Positions 23,501-35,425 of a stretch of DNA of 64,000 bases are shown piece by piece. How positions within the stretch are numbered: the first letter of the stretch is position 1; the number at the start of each line of letters is the position of its first letter. Origin of the DNA: Cyclina sinensis (lineage: Eukaryota; Mollusca; Bivalvia; Venerida; Veneridae); contig JAAONU010000001.1 in NCBI GenBank assembly GCA_012932295.1, positions 53,498,901 to 53,562,900 of the forward strand. The letters are read 5' to 3'. Under the pieces are notes generated by a model that worked only from the letters and a program-made list of their open reading frames with translations, ran no database searches and was not told the origin of the DNA. The translations under genes were made by a program, and so were the position numbers.

Positions 23501-26500
23501 TTAAACCTGTCATAAACATGAATAAATAATTTTTGTCATGACTTTATATATTATATTATATTTTAAAAGAAATACAGTCAATTTTAACAAAAAGTTTATC
23601 AATTTCTGTTAGACCCACCGACAGTAGTACAGTTAGATAACATCAGCATGTCTGATGGCAAGTTACTAGAAGTAAGGTGTCGCTCTACACCCGGTAATCC
23701 ATCATTTACACGATACATATGGACAAACAAAGACAAAACAGAATGGCATGGGGAGCATTTGATAATTAAAAATGTTTCAAGAGCAGATGATGGTGAATAC
23801 ACTTGTACTGCGTACAACGATATGGAACCTACAGCAGGAACAATGACTCATGGAAATGCAAGCAGTTCATTTTACTTAAATGTTTTGTGTAAGATTTGAT
23901 TCATATAGATAGAAAGTTTATAAACATTATTCTGATAAACGGGTACATACAGGTTATCATAGTTAAATAAGTTGCACTTAGTGAAAGAAAGACCAAATTA
24001 ATAAGCAAGTACATATATGTCAATTTTATTGCATTTTAGAAATAAAAAAAATCATTTAAGGAAAACTTCCCCCACCAATTTATCGTCCTAAAATGGATGG
24101 ACAATTAGTAGTACATAAAGTATCTTCCTGAAAGAGTAATCTCGTTTTAACTAAATATAATTGCATTTGACATTACGTTGCCCATTATTGCTTGTCACTT
24201 TTCAAGCAAACAAATTTCACGTTTTGCTATATATCGGTTGAAAAATCTTTGTTTTTCAGATGAAGCAAGCGTGATGCACTTTTTCATTGTGGGGTATGAA
24301 GAACAACAAAATGTAATTGTAAACGAAAATGAAAATGTTCGCTTCATTTGTGACGTTGACGGCAATCCAGAAGCAGCAATAACACTGTTTTATGAAAGCA
24401 AGAATGAAATATATGAGGTGCAAAATGCAAAAAGATTAACATATGAGAAGGAAAATGTAACTTGCCTTCAAGCTGGTATATATACATGCACTGGCAAAAA
24501 TGTTCACAACAATGGACAGCCTTCCTTAGCTTTTTTATCCCTACAAGTAAGATGTAAGTGATCCATAACTTTAGTTTGAACGTAACGTTTTCATCATGTT
24601 CAATTTCGCCACCTACTGTTTTTGAAATGCCAGTTTATGATTACTGAATATATACTGAATAATTTGCACGAAAGAAAACAAAATAAATGAACAAAGTGGT
24701 CAAAAATATATTGTGTTCGGCGTCTTAATTCAAATACCAGTAAGGAGTCGTCATTAAAGTTGCAAGCTGTTAACGTGGAAGGTATTAAACCTGTGGTACT
24801 CGACCGAAACTATCTGAAGGTGTTGTAAATAGAAGAAGCATTAATTTTAACTCCCGCAGCATGTCCTTGTGGAGCCGTCTATCCATAGTGATTTGATGGA
24901 TTTATTTGTAAGTTAGTGGTATTGTAAGTGATAATAAGGAAATGATGCATGCCAATTGCTGGTATAATTAACACTCTCATAGCTGAGTTATAGCACTTTG
25001 ATACATTACAAATGTCAGCAGTTTGTCTATCTACAGTCATTGATTGTAGTACTTAGTTGCAGTTGATTTAAACTTTGTATAGCTGTCTATTACAATAGGA
25101 GAAATTTGAGGGATCACAAGGACTCCCATATAGTCAGCATGATCAGTAAAGTACATATTCCTTTATGCCTTCAACGTTATCTTGAATAATATGTTTGTCT
25201 TATAACTGGCACCAAAACAAACTTTTTATGTTTTCTTACACTTTTGTGAATGTACATGTTTAATAAATATGTCGACCTATACAGCTTTTTCTCTTAATCT
25301 GTCGACTCCTTACTTCAACTTCAAGATTGATATAACTTATTTTCGGAGGCGGATCTAAATTTCTTAAAATTTGCTTGTTTCAACAGGTTCCCCAGGTAGA
25401 TCACCCAAAACCAGTCCTACAACTATCGAGCCGCATCTTAATAGTCCAGCTACTCTTAGTTTTACTGCTCTGGCTTATCCACATCCTGGCCCATCGGGAT
25501 TTGTATGGTATAAACAAAATAATTCGATGTGGATTTTGCTTACCTATTCAACAAAGCATGAGATTTCATCGTCTGAGTTACAATCTAATTTGACAATATC
25601 CAGTGTGACTGAATCCGATTACGGAGAGTATATGCTTAGAGTTGAGAATAGTCTCGGAAGATATGAACAAACCTTTAGTCTGTTAAAACCTGCAGATGGT
25701 AAGTTCAGACTAGATTTAAATATGTTCTAATGTACTAGGAAATACTTCTATTTCTATTGTGTTTTTCAGTTACCTCATCTTTTTTATTTTAAACGCGAAT
25801 CTTTATATGACAAAAATGTTTTCAGGACAAAATTTAATCAAAATGAAATTGAATTTCAAAAAGTTTCAAAAGAGGTATACATGTGGAGTTTTTTATATGT
25901 CATTTTCCCAGGGCCCATAATATATTGTTTTATCTTTTTGTTCTGTTTTTTTCTGCATCTTGATGACATGTTTTTCTTGATTATAGGTCTTTCAAATTTA
26001 GTTAATGCTATTTTTCTTGTGTCATAAAATGATTGTCATAATGCTACAAACATTATAAGTTCAGCGATTAGATAGATGATCTGATACCTTTGTGTTTATC
26101 CTGTCTTGTAAAATACATCACTTGTGTTTATTAATTCGTCTCACTCTTTCAACGGTAATATTTCAGTAAAGTATTCTTTAATGTTTTATTTTGTATCCTT
26201 TTCTCTTTCAGAGTTAGAATTTTCTATTTTGTAAGATTGTTGAACATTAGAAATATTCTTAAAATGTTATACTTTATTGATATTAGTTAATATTCTTTTT
26301 AGATTATTCTGCGAGAAAAGAAGGAAATGTATCCGTGCTATATATAGTGATCGGGTGTCTGGCCTTCATTCTGATCATTGCCGCCGTTTCTGTTCTCATC
26401 GTACTCGGGTATAGAAGGTTAGATAGCTAACATATTTAAATCTTGTAACATGATGGAACAGTATTTTCAAACAAGACCATACTAAATTTGGATAAGATAA

Positions 26501-28057
26501 GTCTTAAAGCAAATGTTGTTTATCAATTTTATTATGATGATTATCTTCTTAATTTTCAGATACAGGAAGAAGAACAATGACAGTAGAAGAACAGATAATC
26601 CCAGTCCATACAGCGAAGTCTCGGAAATGCAGACAATATCGGGTTTGAAAAAAAATATTTACGTTAGATTTTATTCGGTATTTAAACAAAGGAATATCAG
26701 CTTCCATCTTTATACATACGTGTTTTCTCTCTGTTTTTGGTATGATACATGTACGTGCAAATATAATACTTATATTTATTTGCGTATTTTCATTGTTTAG
26801 GTCTATTGCGTAAAACGGTAAATTCCCCGGTATTTAAAGTTGCCTCTTAATTTTCAAGATCACATATTAACTGTCTGAAAAACAAGAAGTGCTGCCTATG
26901 GCGTCTGATAAAAAAGGTTGCATAATTTGGATATTGCCTACTTCAATTTGAAGATGCAAGTTTGATAAATGTTTGTATCTTCAGTTTGCTACACTTTGAA
27001 ATACACAAACGTATTTTTAGTTGTTTTGTAAACGTAACATTCAGTAATGCTGTCAAAGGTTACTCATAATCAAATCGAAGAATGAACATTTTGATATGTA
27101 CATTTCGAGTAAGTATCTTTCTTGAGGAGATACAGAATGAGTATGAGATCATAAATAAAGGTGGTTACATGTATATTTATTATGTTGCAGGCAGTGGTGA
27201 ACAGGCGAAGAATGAACAAGCATACGAAACATTGAAATCAGAAGGTTATTACCGTTTATAGAAAACTAACAGCATGCTTAATAAAACGTAGTCCAAAAAA
27301 TATGAAATGTGAATTTTGAATATCAAAATGTAGTTATTGTCCAAAATGTTGAAACCATTTAAGGATAATGTCCTGCGAAGATACACACAATTGAATTGCA
27401 GTGTTCATTTGTGCTTCGATATGTTTTAATGTCAACTGTTTTGAACAGATCAAATTGTTTGAAAATGCTTTCCTCACCTTACGAAGACGACTGAACGTAA
27501 TATACTATAGAAACTTGTTTACTATGAGCTCTCAATATGTTTTAATGACCAGAGAATTAAGATCAGCAACTGCACTGAAGTGATGAATTTATGAATAGAA
27601 CTTAATAAGAAATAGAAAGTTATAGAAATAACGGTTTTCATAGTTTGTAGTTAGACTTGTATATTAACTCTTATGCATATTAAACCAATATTTGACCCAT
27701 TTTTTCCGAAGGGATTGAAACGTCTACAGCACAGACAAACTGTAACTGATAAAAGCATTCATTAAGATACTTTTTCATGAGGAGAAACATTTTTTCCCAC
27801 CAATTTTTCGATTTTTTTTCATCATTGTTCGAATTAACGTCGGTAAAACACGTGGTTAATATTTTTCAGCTTTGCAGAAGAATTCTGCAAAATGTAAATA
27901 AGTATATAAATAAATATATAAAAATCAATGCAAATTAAATTGTACAAGAAATTGAAAATTCTTTGCTGATGGTAGAAACTAACATCTACTGTTCTTTATT
28001 TCAGATGATATTGGTGGTATTCAGACAAAGGCTGTATACACAAACTTGGTCATGTGA
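17470..28057 (+). CDS. IgSF transmembrane receptor, copy 2 (complete set)
   Basis: Proposed blocks: 17470-17528 (signal), 17894-18223, 20802-21170, 22047-22334, (22761-23066), 23613-23888, 24260-24553, 25387-25698, 26303-26417, 26560-26642, 27191-27244, 28005-28057. The protein of about 845 residues would have a signal peptide, a V-like Ig domain, six further Ig domains, one TM helix and a tail with SPYSEV, AYETL and AVYTNL. Exon lengths match copy 1 for five of the six shared Ig domains; domain C is one codon longer. Two splice sites are abnormal: the signal exon donor reads CAG|GAAAGT and the domain C acceptor is AT instead of AG. The second would favour skipping domain C, which leaves the frame intact. 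The membrane and signalling role is inferred from architecture; ligand unknown. Polyadenylation signals AATAAA lie at 28203 and 28211. Confidence 0.8.
17894..18223 (+). CDS. Copy 2 exon: V-like Ig domain (110 codons)
   Basis: Acceptor TTATAACAG, donor TCAG|GTATTG, phase 1-1. Ig cysteines in SLTLSC and NTWQC, core Trp in MYWRL. Two additional cysteines (DNQCQT and KLRCQG) may form a second disulfide. No copy of this domain is seen in copies 1 or 3 within the window; in copy 1 it would lie left of the edge. Confidence 0.8.
19860..20050 (-). repeat. Worn tRNA-derived SINE, minus strand
   Basis: Related to the SINE at 5635-5851: both share ACCGCTTCCTG / ACTGCTTCCTG, an AGTACTtGCAtCGAAT block and a Pol III-type head ending in CGACCAC. 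It lies in the intron after the V-like exon of copy 2. Confidence 0.5.
20802..21170 (+). CDS. Copy 2 exon: Ig domain A (123 codons)
   Basis: Acceptor TTCTTATTAG, donor CT|T then GTAAGT, phase 1-1. Close to the copy 1 exon: VPVQSVNISF, LRADC, IQWFLTNG, KIYCVANNS. Rich in N-glycosylation sequons. Same 369-nt length. Confidence 0.86.
22047..22334 (+). CDS. Copy 2 exon: Ig domain B (96 codons)
   Basis: Acceptor TGATTTAAG, donor T|GTAAGT (normal, unlike copy 1), phase 1-1. Shows LTCVV, LNWHC and ICTCQSTYKET, keeping the two additional cysteines of copy 1. Confidence 0.86.
22761..23066 (+). CDS. Copy 2 exon: Ig domain C (102 codons), acceptor lost
   Basis: The coding part is intact (ALTCNASGNP, YSWYG, HAGNLTC) and the donor is T|GTTAGT, but the acceptor reads TATTTTCAT where copy 1 has TATTTTCAG. 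The closest downstream AG (TTTCAAG at 22779-22780) would shift the frame. Since the exon is phase 1-1, skipping it would join domain B to D in frame. It may be silent coding sequence or be used through a non-canonical acceptor. Confidence 0.62.
23613..23888 (+). CDS. Copy 2 exon: Ig domain D (92 codons)
   Basis: Acceptor TTCTGTTAG, donor T|GTAAGA, phase 1-1. Contains LEVRC, RYIWTN and RADDGEYTC, a clear C2/I-set Ig signature. Missing from the copy 3 relic. Confidence 0.87.
24260..24553 (+). CDS. Copy 2 exon: Ig domain E (98 codons)
   Basis: Acceptor TTTTTCAG, donor T|GTAAGT, phase 1-1. VRFICDVDGNP, NVTCLQAGIYTC, and no core Trp (ITLFYE), as in copy 1. Confidence 0.86.
24560..25375. other. 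Intron between Ig domains E and F of copy 2
   Basis: No gene or recognisable repeat is seen in this 0.8-kb stretch; it is longer than the matching intron of copy 1 (385 bp). Confidence 0.4.
25387..25698 (+). CDS. Copy 2 exon: Ig domain F (104 codons), lacks Ig cysteines
   Basis: Acceptor TTTCAACAG, donor G|GTAAGT, phase 1-1. A Pro/Ser/Thr linker is followed by LSFTALAYP, FVWYK and SDYGEYMLRVEN. Both Ig cysteine positions are replaced, as in copy 1, so the loss predates the duplication. Confidence 0.85.
26303..26417 (+). CDS. Copy 2 exon: transmembrane segment
   Basis: Acceptor CTTTTTAG, donor AG|GTTAGA, phase 1 to 2. Helix around VLYIVIGCLAFILIIAAVSV, followed by YRR. One codon shorter than in copy 1. 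Confidence 0.88.
26560..26642 (+). CDS. Copy 2 exon: juxtamembrane tail with SPYSEV
   Basis: Acceptor AATTTTCAG, donor G|GTTTGA, phase 2 to 1, 83 nt as in copy 1. Encodes YRKKNNDSRR then NPSPYSEVSEMQ; SPYSEV fits the ITIM consensus. Confidence 0.76.
27191..27261 (+). CDS. Copy 2 exon: YETL tail exon, optional stop
   Basis: Acceptor TATGTTGCAG. The first 54 nt (to 27244, donor GAAG|GTTATT) encode GSGEQAKNEQAYETLKSE in phase 1-1. Reading on gives YYRL and TAG at 27259-27261, with an AATAAA 19 nt later (27280-27285), which would suit an intronic polyadenylation form with a shorter tail. Confidence 0.72.
28005..28057 (+). CDS. Copy 2 terminal exon: VYTNL tail
   Basis: Acceptor TTATTTCAG. In frame after the YETL exon it reads DDIGGIQTKAVYTNLVM and ends at TGA 28055-28057. 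Spacing between the YETL Leu and the VYTNL Tyr is 14 residues, longer than a classical ITAM. Confidence 0.78.
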
Positions 28058-29707
28058 TCCTGTCGTTGTGAAAGAGGACTAGAACGGACTGAGCAACTGT
28101 TAATAATGTTTTTAATAGTTTGTACTAAACCGGTTTTTTGTTAAATATTTTCATACAGTAAAGAAGTAAAATTCAATTGCTCGTGAACAAGAAAGGTGCA
28201 ATAATAAAACAATAAATCAGTTACACTTGCAGTAAGGATGTTTCTACAACTGAGGTGTTTCCTGATGGTATAATGAAAAACAACTTAACCCAAAAAGTAA
28301 AACGATATTATATTAACTATACCACGTTCACAATAAAACATTGTTTTAATTTGTCATCATTTTTATTATATAATCATTTTTAATATCACGTAACTTTTGC
28401 TTTTAAACCCCTATGATTTCTAAACAAAGGGTATAATTCAGAAATTAGACGTATGAAGAAAAAATGCCACATGTCTGAAGTTAATTTACTTCTTGTTGCT
28501 AAAAACATTGTCGATGCAATAGCAGCTTGTGTATATTGTATTGATGTTAAAACACTTAATTTGTTTTTTACTTGTTTGGCATTGTACTGCATAAATTAAC
28601 AGCATCAAAAATCAGTTAAATGAAGTGTGTTATGCGTCATCAAATATTGTCTTCATACTGTTTTATTTATACATTAAATACAGTAAAAATTTACTTATAA
28701 AACCACACTGGCATAATTTTGTAATGTGGTACAACTTTTCTTCTAACTAGCATTTTAATTTATATCAATCAACTGATATTTATTATGTTTGTTATAAATT
28801 ATGATCTACCAGGGTCTTGTGACCACCAAATTTGTCTTTTATTAATGTATCATCAGTTAAGTTATACCGTGTTATGTCTTACATATTTGTAAATACAGGG
28901 CAGTATTTAGCCGTTTGAACAACGAGAACTTGTTAGAAGCAAAGTAATAAAAAATATAAATACTACAATTGTAATTTCTTTTAAATTTATAAGTAACCTT
29001 TTAGTCTGTTATACATCAATGATCGTTACTTTTCGGAAATTAACAAAAACACTTTATTGATGTTTGGCTCCTTATCAAACAACAGGAAAAGTAATTGAAC
29101 GGGATTGATATATTCTGTATGTAGATGTAAAATTAGTAAGTTTGACCTGACTGTTATTAATGATTCATTGAAAGCTATATCAAAATGGTAACTAATGCAA
29201 ATGTTGCATATAACTTATCACTTGCACGAAAATAATGTGTACTGATTTCAGTATACGTCTTTACTCATATTATTATATGATATACCAAAAAAAGAGTTAT
29301 ACTGTCTGCTATCGATTATGCTATATTATATATTATACTACTAGAGCATTTATTAAAGCACATAGAACCAGTCTGAATACTTTCAGAGTTAACCTAATAT
29401 TCTAGTGTGTGGCTTACGCAGGCAACATTTATAATATCGGCCTGTAAACCCCGGAAGTTTTGAAGTGTTATTTGACAAAATAAATGTTCAAGTTTTTTAT
29501 TCAGCGTAATCTTGCTCGAGAATTTGAAAAATGTGTTGCATTTCATCATTTCAAAATACTACATTTATACAAACACCAAATGCAATACTTTTGTCACGTT
29601 ACGGTATCCGAATGTATACACTTTGTTTTTCTCAAAAAACAATCTCTAGTCAACATTACATTACATGTTTTCGATATTCACAATACCATTTATTGTCACA
29701 TGTCCCT
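28058..29707. repeat. Duplicated 3' flank of copy 2
   Basis: Aligns with 9573-11396 after copy 1, with small indels. Includes two AATAAA signals at 28203 and 28211, about 150 nt after the stop codon, the likely mRNA end. No gene is seen. Confidence 0.78.
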
Positions 29708-29709
29708 AA

Positions 29710-30290
29710 CATTGCTTTAAAGACAGGTTACTTTCACCTTCAATGTGCTTTTTTCAAGCTAAAAAACTCAGCAAGTTTCATTTTTGAACATAATGTTTTC
29801 ACGTTTCACGTCTCCATGCATTCCTTCCATATCTGGTAATTGTCTTTTAGATCTACTTACCACCTTAAGTTGCCAGTCATTCTATGTTTATTTTTTGTTC
29901 CGCTGGGGGCACAATGTTTTCAAAAAACCATTTGTTTCTTTTTCCTAAAAAAATCATACCTCAGAGTCAGTTTATACTTAAGTTATTTTCTAACTACACT
30001 GCGCCGATAATTTTTTTTCCAAAGAATATTTCTTCTTTATTTTACGTGTCGGATTTTACTGGTATCTTCTTAAAGCTTTTAACCATATTGTATATACGAT
30101 GAAAATATAGTGTAGCTTATTATTTTTTCATTCAGAAATCTTTAAAATTAAAATAATGATTAAAAGTATAAATAACAAGCCATTTTTTGTTGCTCGAAAC
30201 AAATAAGTCCCCTACCGGTTCGGCCTTGAAAATAAACTAAAACTATTACTGAATGTGATTAATACCCCGCAATGCCGCCTTTTCTGGGAA
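29710..30290. other. Intergenic, nothing recognised
   Basis: AT-rich with chance open frames only. Confidence 0.35.
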
Positions 30291-30304
30291 AATATAGAAT
30301 GATT

Positions 30305-30805
30305 GACACACATTTACACTTACTGTTGATCTTGCACACCAAGTTTCAAATCGATATTCTTAGAGATGTGGAAGTTTTTTGCGTCACAAGATTTTGCTAT
30401 GACGGACAGTAAAATCGTAGAGCGGGCACTGGCATGCATGAGAAACAAGTCACATCTTCACTTATTGATAAACATGCACACCAAGTTTCAAATAAATAGT
30501 CCTAGAAAGTAGCTCCCGGCACATGATTTTGCCGTGAAGGGTCATAAAACTGCAGAGCAGGCATTGTGGTACATAAAGATACACTTATTGGTGATTTTGA
30601 CGGACCATATAACTTCAGAGCGCATATTACCGAGCATACGAATGCGTCACGCATATTCACGTATTGGTGACCATGCACACCAATATTCAGATCGATAGTC
30701 CTAATACTGCGGAAGGAGTTAGCGTCAGAAGATTTTGCTATGACGGCCGTAAAACCGCAGGGCGGGCATTGGTCTGCATGAAAAATATGTCACGTAGAAA
30801 CTTGG
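30305..30805. repeat. Diverged tandem repeat, about 4 units of roughly 150 bp
   Basis: Recurring words in the same order: CACTTATTGGTGA..., ATGCACACCAAGTTTCA, GATAGTCCTA, GCGTCACAAGATTTTGC, TATGACGG, AAAACCGCAGAGCGGGCATT, then GCATGAGAAA. The third unit is internally deleted. Probably a dispersed repeat that expanded locally; not coding. Confidence 0.72.
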
Positions 30806-31888
30806 GGAAGGGGTGGGTTATAAATACAAAAAAGAAGAATTATATACTTTTGGAGTTACCAAAGAATCCATCGGTTTAAGCTATTATTTTGACTGTTTCC
30901 ATTTTGATAGCAACCAGAAGTTTGATTCGATAAAAAGGCAACAAAATGATGGGCATAATCTCTATATTGTCAGCGACCTAGCCATTCGACTTCGGAGGTG
31001 GACCTATTGATGCCTGTTGATGTCACATTTGTTTATCCGTTTGAATAGGTGGATAAATTCAATTCTATAGCGTTTCTACACACTTCAATTACACAGTATT
31101 TAACAGAAGATTTCAATTTCAGCATTCATTCGAACACTACATCTTTAACCCTTCACAATGCATTTATAAAACAAAATATATAAGGAAGAAAAATCCACCT
31201 TAAACTCGAATGATTTAGTCGCAGTAATCCGTTTAGCTCGACATTTTTTTCTGAAATTTTAAAAAGGTGAAAAATAGCGTTTATTTATCAAAGACGTTTG
31301 TAATTTACAGGCAACACACCGCGAGTGCATACTTAGAGTTAATAAAGCAGGCCACCTGTGGTATACTTTTCTACTTCTTTAAGGACAGCCGAGTAGGTCT
31401 TTTAAATTGTGTGCGTTGTTTTTTACAGTATTGCAAGAGATAGTTCAGTCTAAAAAAGATCGGTATTTTATTGCATAAGACATTGCATGAAAAATTCATT
31501 GAGTAAATAGTCGCGAGCTAACGAGCTCTTCGTCTAATTTAATTACATGAACTAAACTTATAATTGAGGTGTATTTAAATCGTCTTATTTCATTCCAATA
31601 AACTTTGTATTATGATAATCTTATTTTAAAAAGTTGTTGAATGCATCTTTCTCTGAAACAGTTGAAACAGTTGCATATGAACATTTGACTTTTTCTGGCT
31701 ACATAATCGATAGACATACGAACATGAAAATTCATTTGATCAATTATGTCTTATTTTGTTGATGCATAGTATTCGCTTGCAGACTTATTCATAAGCTGCA
31801 GTTAAAAATCCGCAGTTACAAATCTTTAAAAAAATATATACAGAGAAGTTATTACCTGTTAGAACAGCTGTACAATGCTTTTTTTCAG

Positions 31889-32033
31889 ATCCCCCAGATG
31901 GACCCCGTACATTCATGGAGTAGGAAGTGTTGAGACATACAATGTCAAAAACAACCGCCAGCAGCAATTGACTTGTGTTGTGAAGGGAGGTAACCCTCCT
32001 CCCTTTTTAAACTGGAATTGCGCATTAAATGGA
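31889..32033 (+). pseudogene. Copy 3: truncated Ig domain B
   Basis: Acceptor TTTTTTTCAG. Matches domain B up to ALNGN, then similarity ends abruptly. One C is missing near 31906 relative to copies 1 and 2, so the frame runs to TAG at about 31920. The second half of the domain is deleted. Confidence 0.82.
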
Positions 32034-32175
32034 AATTAACTCAATGAATAACCAGCAATATTTATTCCTTGCCATATTTAGTTGCCTTGAAATATTAAAT
32101 GAAAAGAATGCTGTATTTATTTCTAAGATTTTTTATTGAGGTCTTTTTGTTTTTTTATCTTCACAATATTCCAAG

Positions 32176-32587
32176 ACTTTCCAAATCTTGTCAAGTTCGG
32201 ATTGAAATATTTGTCTGTCAACACAATTAACGTTTCTTACCACATTAGCGTTATTGAACATGCACCATTTGCATTGAGCTGCAATGGAAATCCGACACCA
32301 GTTTTTATCTTTTACACTCTAAAATATAAAAAGCTGTAACAGGAAAATATAATTGTAAACGAAAATGAAAATGTTCACTTTATTTGTGACATCGACAGTA
32401 ATCCAGAAGCAGCAATAACACTGTATTTTGAAAGCAAGAATGAAATATATGAGATGCAAAATGCAAAACGATGAGCATACGAGAAGGAAAATGTAACTTG
32501 CCTACAAGCTGGTATATATACTGGGGAAAATGTTCATAACAATGGACAACCATCCTTAGCTACTTTATTCCTACAAGTAAGATGTAA
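32176..32587 (+). pseudogene. Copy 3: Ig domain C/E fusion
   Basis: Acceptor ATTCCAAG, then domain C up to ALSCNGNP at about 32300. A 40-bp unrelated stretch ending in TAA follows, then domain E from about 32345 to its donor AGAT|GTAAGT at 32588. The deletion removed the end of C, all of D and the start of E. Domain E has TGA (at about 32473) where copy 2 has a sense codon, and lacks the second Ig Cys. Confidence 0.82.
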
Positions 32588-33004
32588 GTGATCCATATTT
32601 TTATTTTAAAGCAAGCGTTTTAATCATGTTCTATTTCATCACCCATGGTTTTCGAAATGCCAAATGATGATTATCATTTCGATAGGCAGATCTCATTTCG
32701 GTCGGAATAGATAGCTGAGTGTGCAGCCTACATGAATGCATGTGAAATGAAAACTGTAGATGTATTACAATGTATTATTTATTTTGAAAGAAAGAAAAAG
32801 AGAACAAAAAGGTCATTAAATGTTTATACAGTTCGACGTCTGAAGACCTTTCTTAATATTTTTTACGAAATTAATAAGAATATACGTAAGGAATCATCAT
32901 TTAGGTTGCAAGCTTTAAACACGGAAAAATTAATTGTGTGTTTAATCGACCGACAATGCCCGAAAGTATTGTGAATTGAAGGTGCACTTATTTTTTTCCA
33001 AAGG

Positions 33005-33760
33005 TCCCCCAAGTAGATCGACCGAGACCATTTCAGCAACAACATCAACAACTATCGGGGTTTGAAGCCACCAATGCAGTCTAGTGGAGTTCAAAAAATG
33101 GTACCCGCATAATGGGGGCTAGAAATAGTTCTCAGTTTTCTTGGCTATTTTTTACATTTTTGCACTGATCTATTTTTTTTGCTGGAATCATTTTGTTTGA
33201 CTATATCTGATAGTGTTGTAGCAAAGTGAAATTGTTTCACACACCCCAATCTGAAAATAAGCTCAGATTTTTTGTTAATTTTATAGGTAAGTTCACAAGA
33301 GCAGAAATATCTTTCTTGTTTGAAACACAACCCCCACTTTTCTTGCTATTTGTCATGAGTACAGATATATATAGATCTACAAGAATATGTAAGTTAAAGC
33401 TATTTATAAAAAGGTTTTGCCATGTTTTACAGCCGTGTGAACTTTATGAATTTTATATAGAATAAAGAAGAAATCTGTTTGGTAGTTTCACACCTCGAGG
33501 CTCATCTTTATAGACCAGCTACTCTTAGTTTTACTGCTCTGGCTTATCCACATCCTGGCCCATCGGGATTTGTATGGTATAAACTAAATAATTCAATGTG
33601 GATTCCGCTTACCTTTTCAACAAAGCACGAGATTTTATCGTCTGAGTTACAATCTAATTTGACCATATCCAGTGTGTATATACTTAGAGTTGAGGATAGT
33701 CTTAGAAAATATGAACAGATCTTTAGTCTGTTAAAACTTGCAAAGGCAAAGGATGAGTTC
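33005..33760 (+). pseudogene. Copy 3: Ig domain F interrupted by insertion
   Basis: The 5' linker part (33005-33060) follows an acceptor TTCCAAAG. The domain resumes at 33495 and keeps SFTALAYP and FVWYK but lacks the segment that encodes the DYGEY motif. The donor is absent or altered near 33760. Confidence 0.82.
33061..33494. mobile_element. 434-bp insertion in copy 3 Ig F exon
   Basis: Found by comparison with copy 2, where ACTATCGAGCCGCATCTTAA is continuous. The insert begins TTTGAAGCC and ends GTTTCACACC. No open frame, terminal repeat or certain target duplication is seen, so its class is unknown. Confidence 0.55.
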
Positions 33761-34308
33761 AGTGTAGGTTTAAATATGTTCTTATGTACTAGAAGATATG
33801 TCTAATTTCATTTTGTATTGTCAGTTGCCTTATGTTTTTTTAAAAACTTTTGTGTGTGTGTGTTTTACGTTAAACGTAAATCTTGATGCGACATATAGTT
33901 TTGTATAAAGACTAACTTTTTTAAACGCAAATCTTAATGCGACATATATTTTTTGTTTATGGACAAACTTGTTTAAAACGTGTTGTATTTAAAAAAAAAG
34001 TTTAAAAAGACGATTCATACCTGTGGAGTTGCACATTGTATGTCATTTTCGCAGGGCTATAATATATTGTGCTACCTTTTGTTCTTTTTGATCTGCGTTT
34101 TGCGACATATTTTGTCTTGATAAAATAAATACTTGTATGGTGTTGAATCATTCTGTCGATCTTACAACGATAATATCATATAATGGTATTTTTCATGTTT
34201 TATTTTGTATCCAAGCCTTTTCGAGAGTAAGAATTTACTATTACGAAAGATTGTTGAATTTGAGAAAGACTCTTTAAACATATACTTTTGTTATCTTTCT
34301 TTTTGTTA

Positions 34309-34427
34309 GGTTCTACAGCAAAAAATGAAGGAGTCAGTGTATCCGTGCTATATATAGTGATCGGGTGTCTGGTCTTTGTACTGATCACTGCCGCCGCTTC
34401 TGTTTTCATCATACTCGGATGCCGAAG
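34309..34427 (+). pseudogene. Copy 3: transmembrane exon with +1 frameshift
   Basis: Acceptor TTTTTGTTAG and donor AG|GTAGGA are intact, and the sequence around GTGCTATATATAGTGATCGG is unchanged. A run of seven A (34319-34325) makes the exon 119 nt instead of 118 and creates a TGA directly after it. Confidence 0.82.
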
Positions 34428-34559
34428 GTAGGACAGTTATATATAAAATCATATCTTGTATGACGAAGGAACGCCATCATGTATAGTTTCACATTAAGAT
34501 AAAGCTTAGAGTAATAAATGTTTTTATCAATATTATTATTATTATTATTTGATTTTCAG

Positions 34560-34625
34560 ATACAAGAGATGGGACAACCAATTTAAGTCCATACAGCGAA
34601 ATCCTGGAAATGCAGACAATATCGG
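34560..34625 (+). pseudogene. Copy 3: SPYSE tail exon, shortened
   Basis: Acceptor GATTTTCAG and donor G|GTTAGA match the other copies, but the 5' part is 17 nt shorter than in copy 2, so SPYSEI is out of frame with the TM exon. Confidence 0.75.
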
Positions 34626-35425
34626 GTTAGAGAATATCGAAATTAAATGTCCTTCTCTATATGCAGATAAGTATCTTGCTTTCATCTTTTGCAAACGTCT
34701 TGTATATTTTGTAGTGGTTCGGTATGATGTTTATACATGTGTATTGCCAAGATGCCTTTATATTAAATGTTTTATTTCCCTGGAAGTAATGAACGCTGAA
34801 TTTTATTTTTGAAATTAAGAGGTTGTACATGATAATAATAATGATAATAATAATAATATGGAAAATTTAGACCTTTTTGCATTAAACACGGTTGAGATTT
34901 AAATTAATCATCGGCCTATTTTAGTTATGAGTTTATGAGTACATTGAAGGACGAACATTTATATGAAGAAATTGAAAACAGAAGGTTCTTAGCGTTATTT
35001 AAATAAGAAAACAACAGGCAAAATGCGTCTTAGTTTTAAAATTAATAGATCAAATGACATTCATTTGAAAAATGTGGATATTTGAATGTTAAAATGGTAG
35101 TTATAGACTAAACCTTCATTTATGCACAATGTCACGCGAAGCTTAAATAATGATATATCAATATTTGTTTCTACTTCCATATGTTAACTGTCAAGAATTT
35201 GTGACAGGTTAAATTATGACATTACATCATTTTTGAATTTATCAAATGAACTGAAACTAGAACACCGTGAGCAAGAATGTTTTAACTGACTTAGAATAAT
35301 AAATCTCTTATTGTAATGAAGTGATTATGTTAACTAAAATTATATAAATAAGGCTTTTGTTCGTATATTTTCTTATATATTTAAGTTTGAGTAACTAGTA
35401 TACGACCCATGTCTTTTTCCTACAG

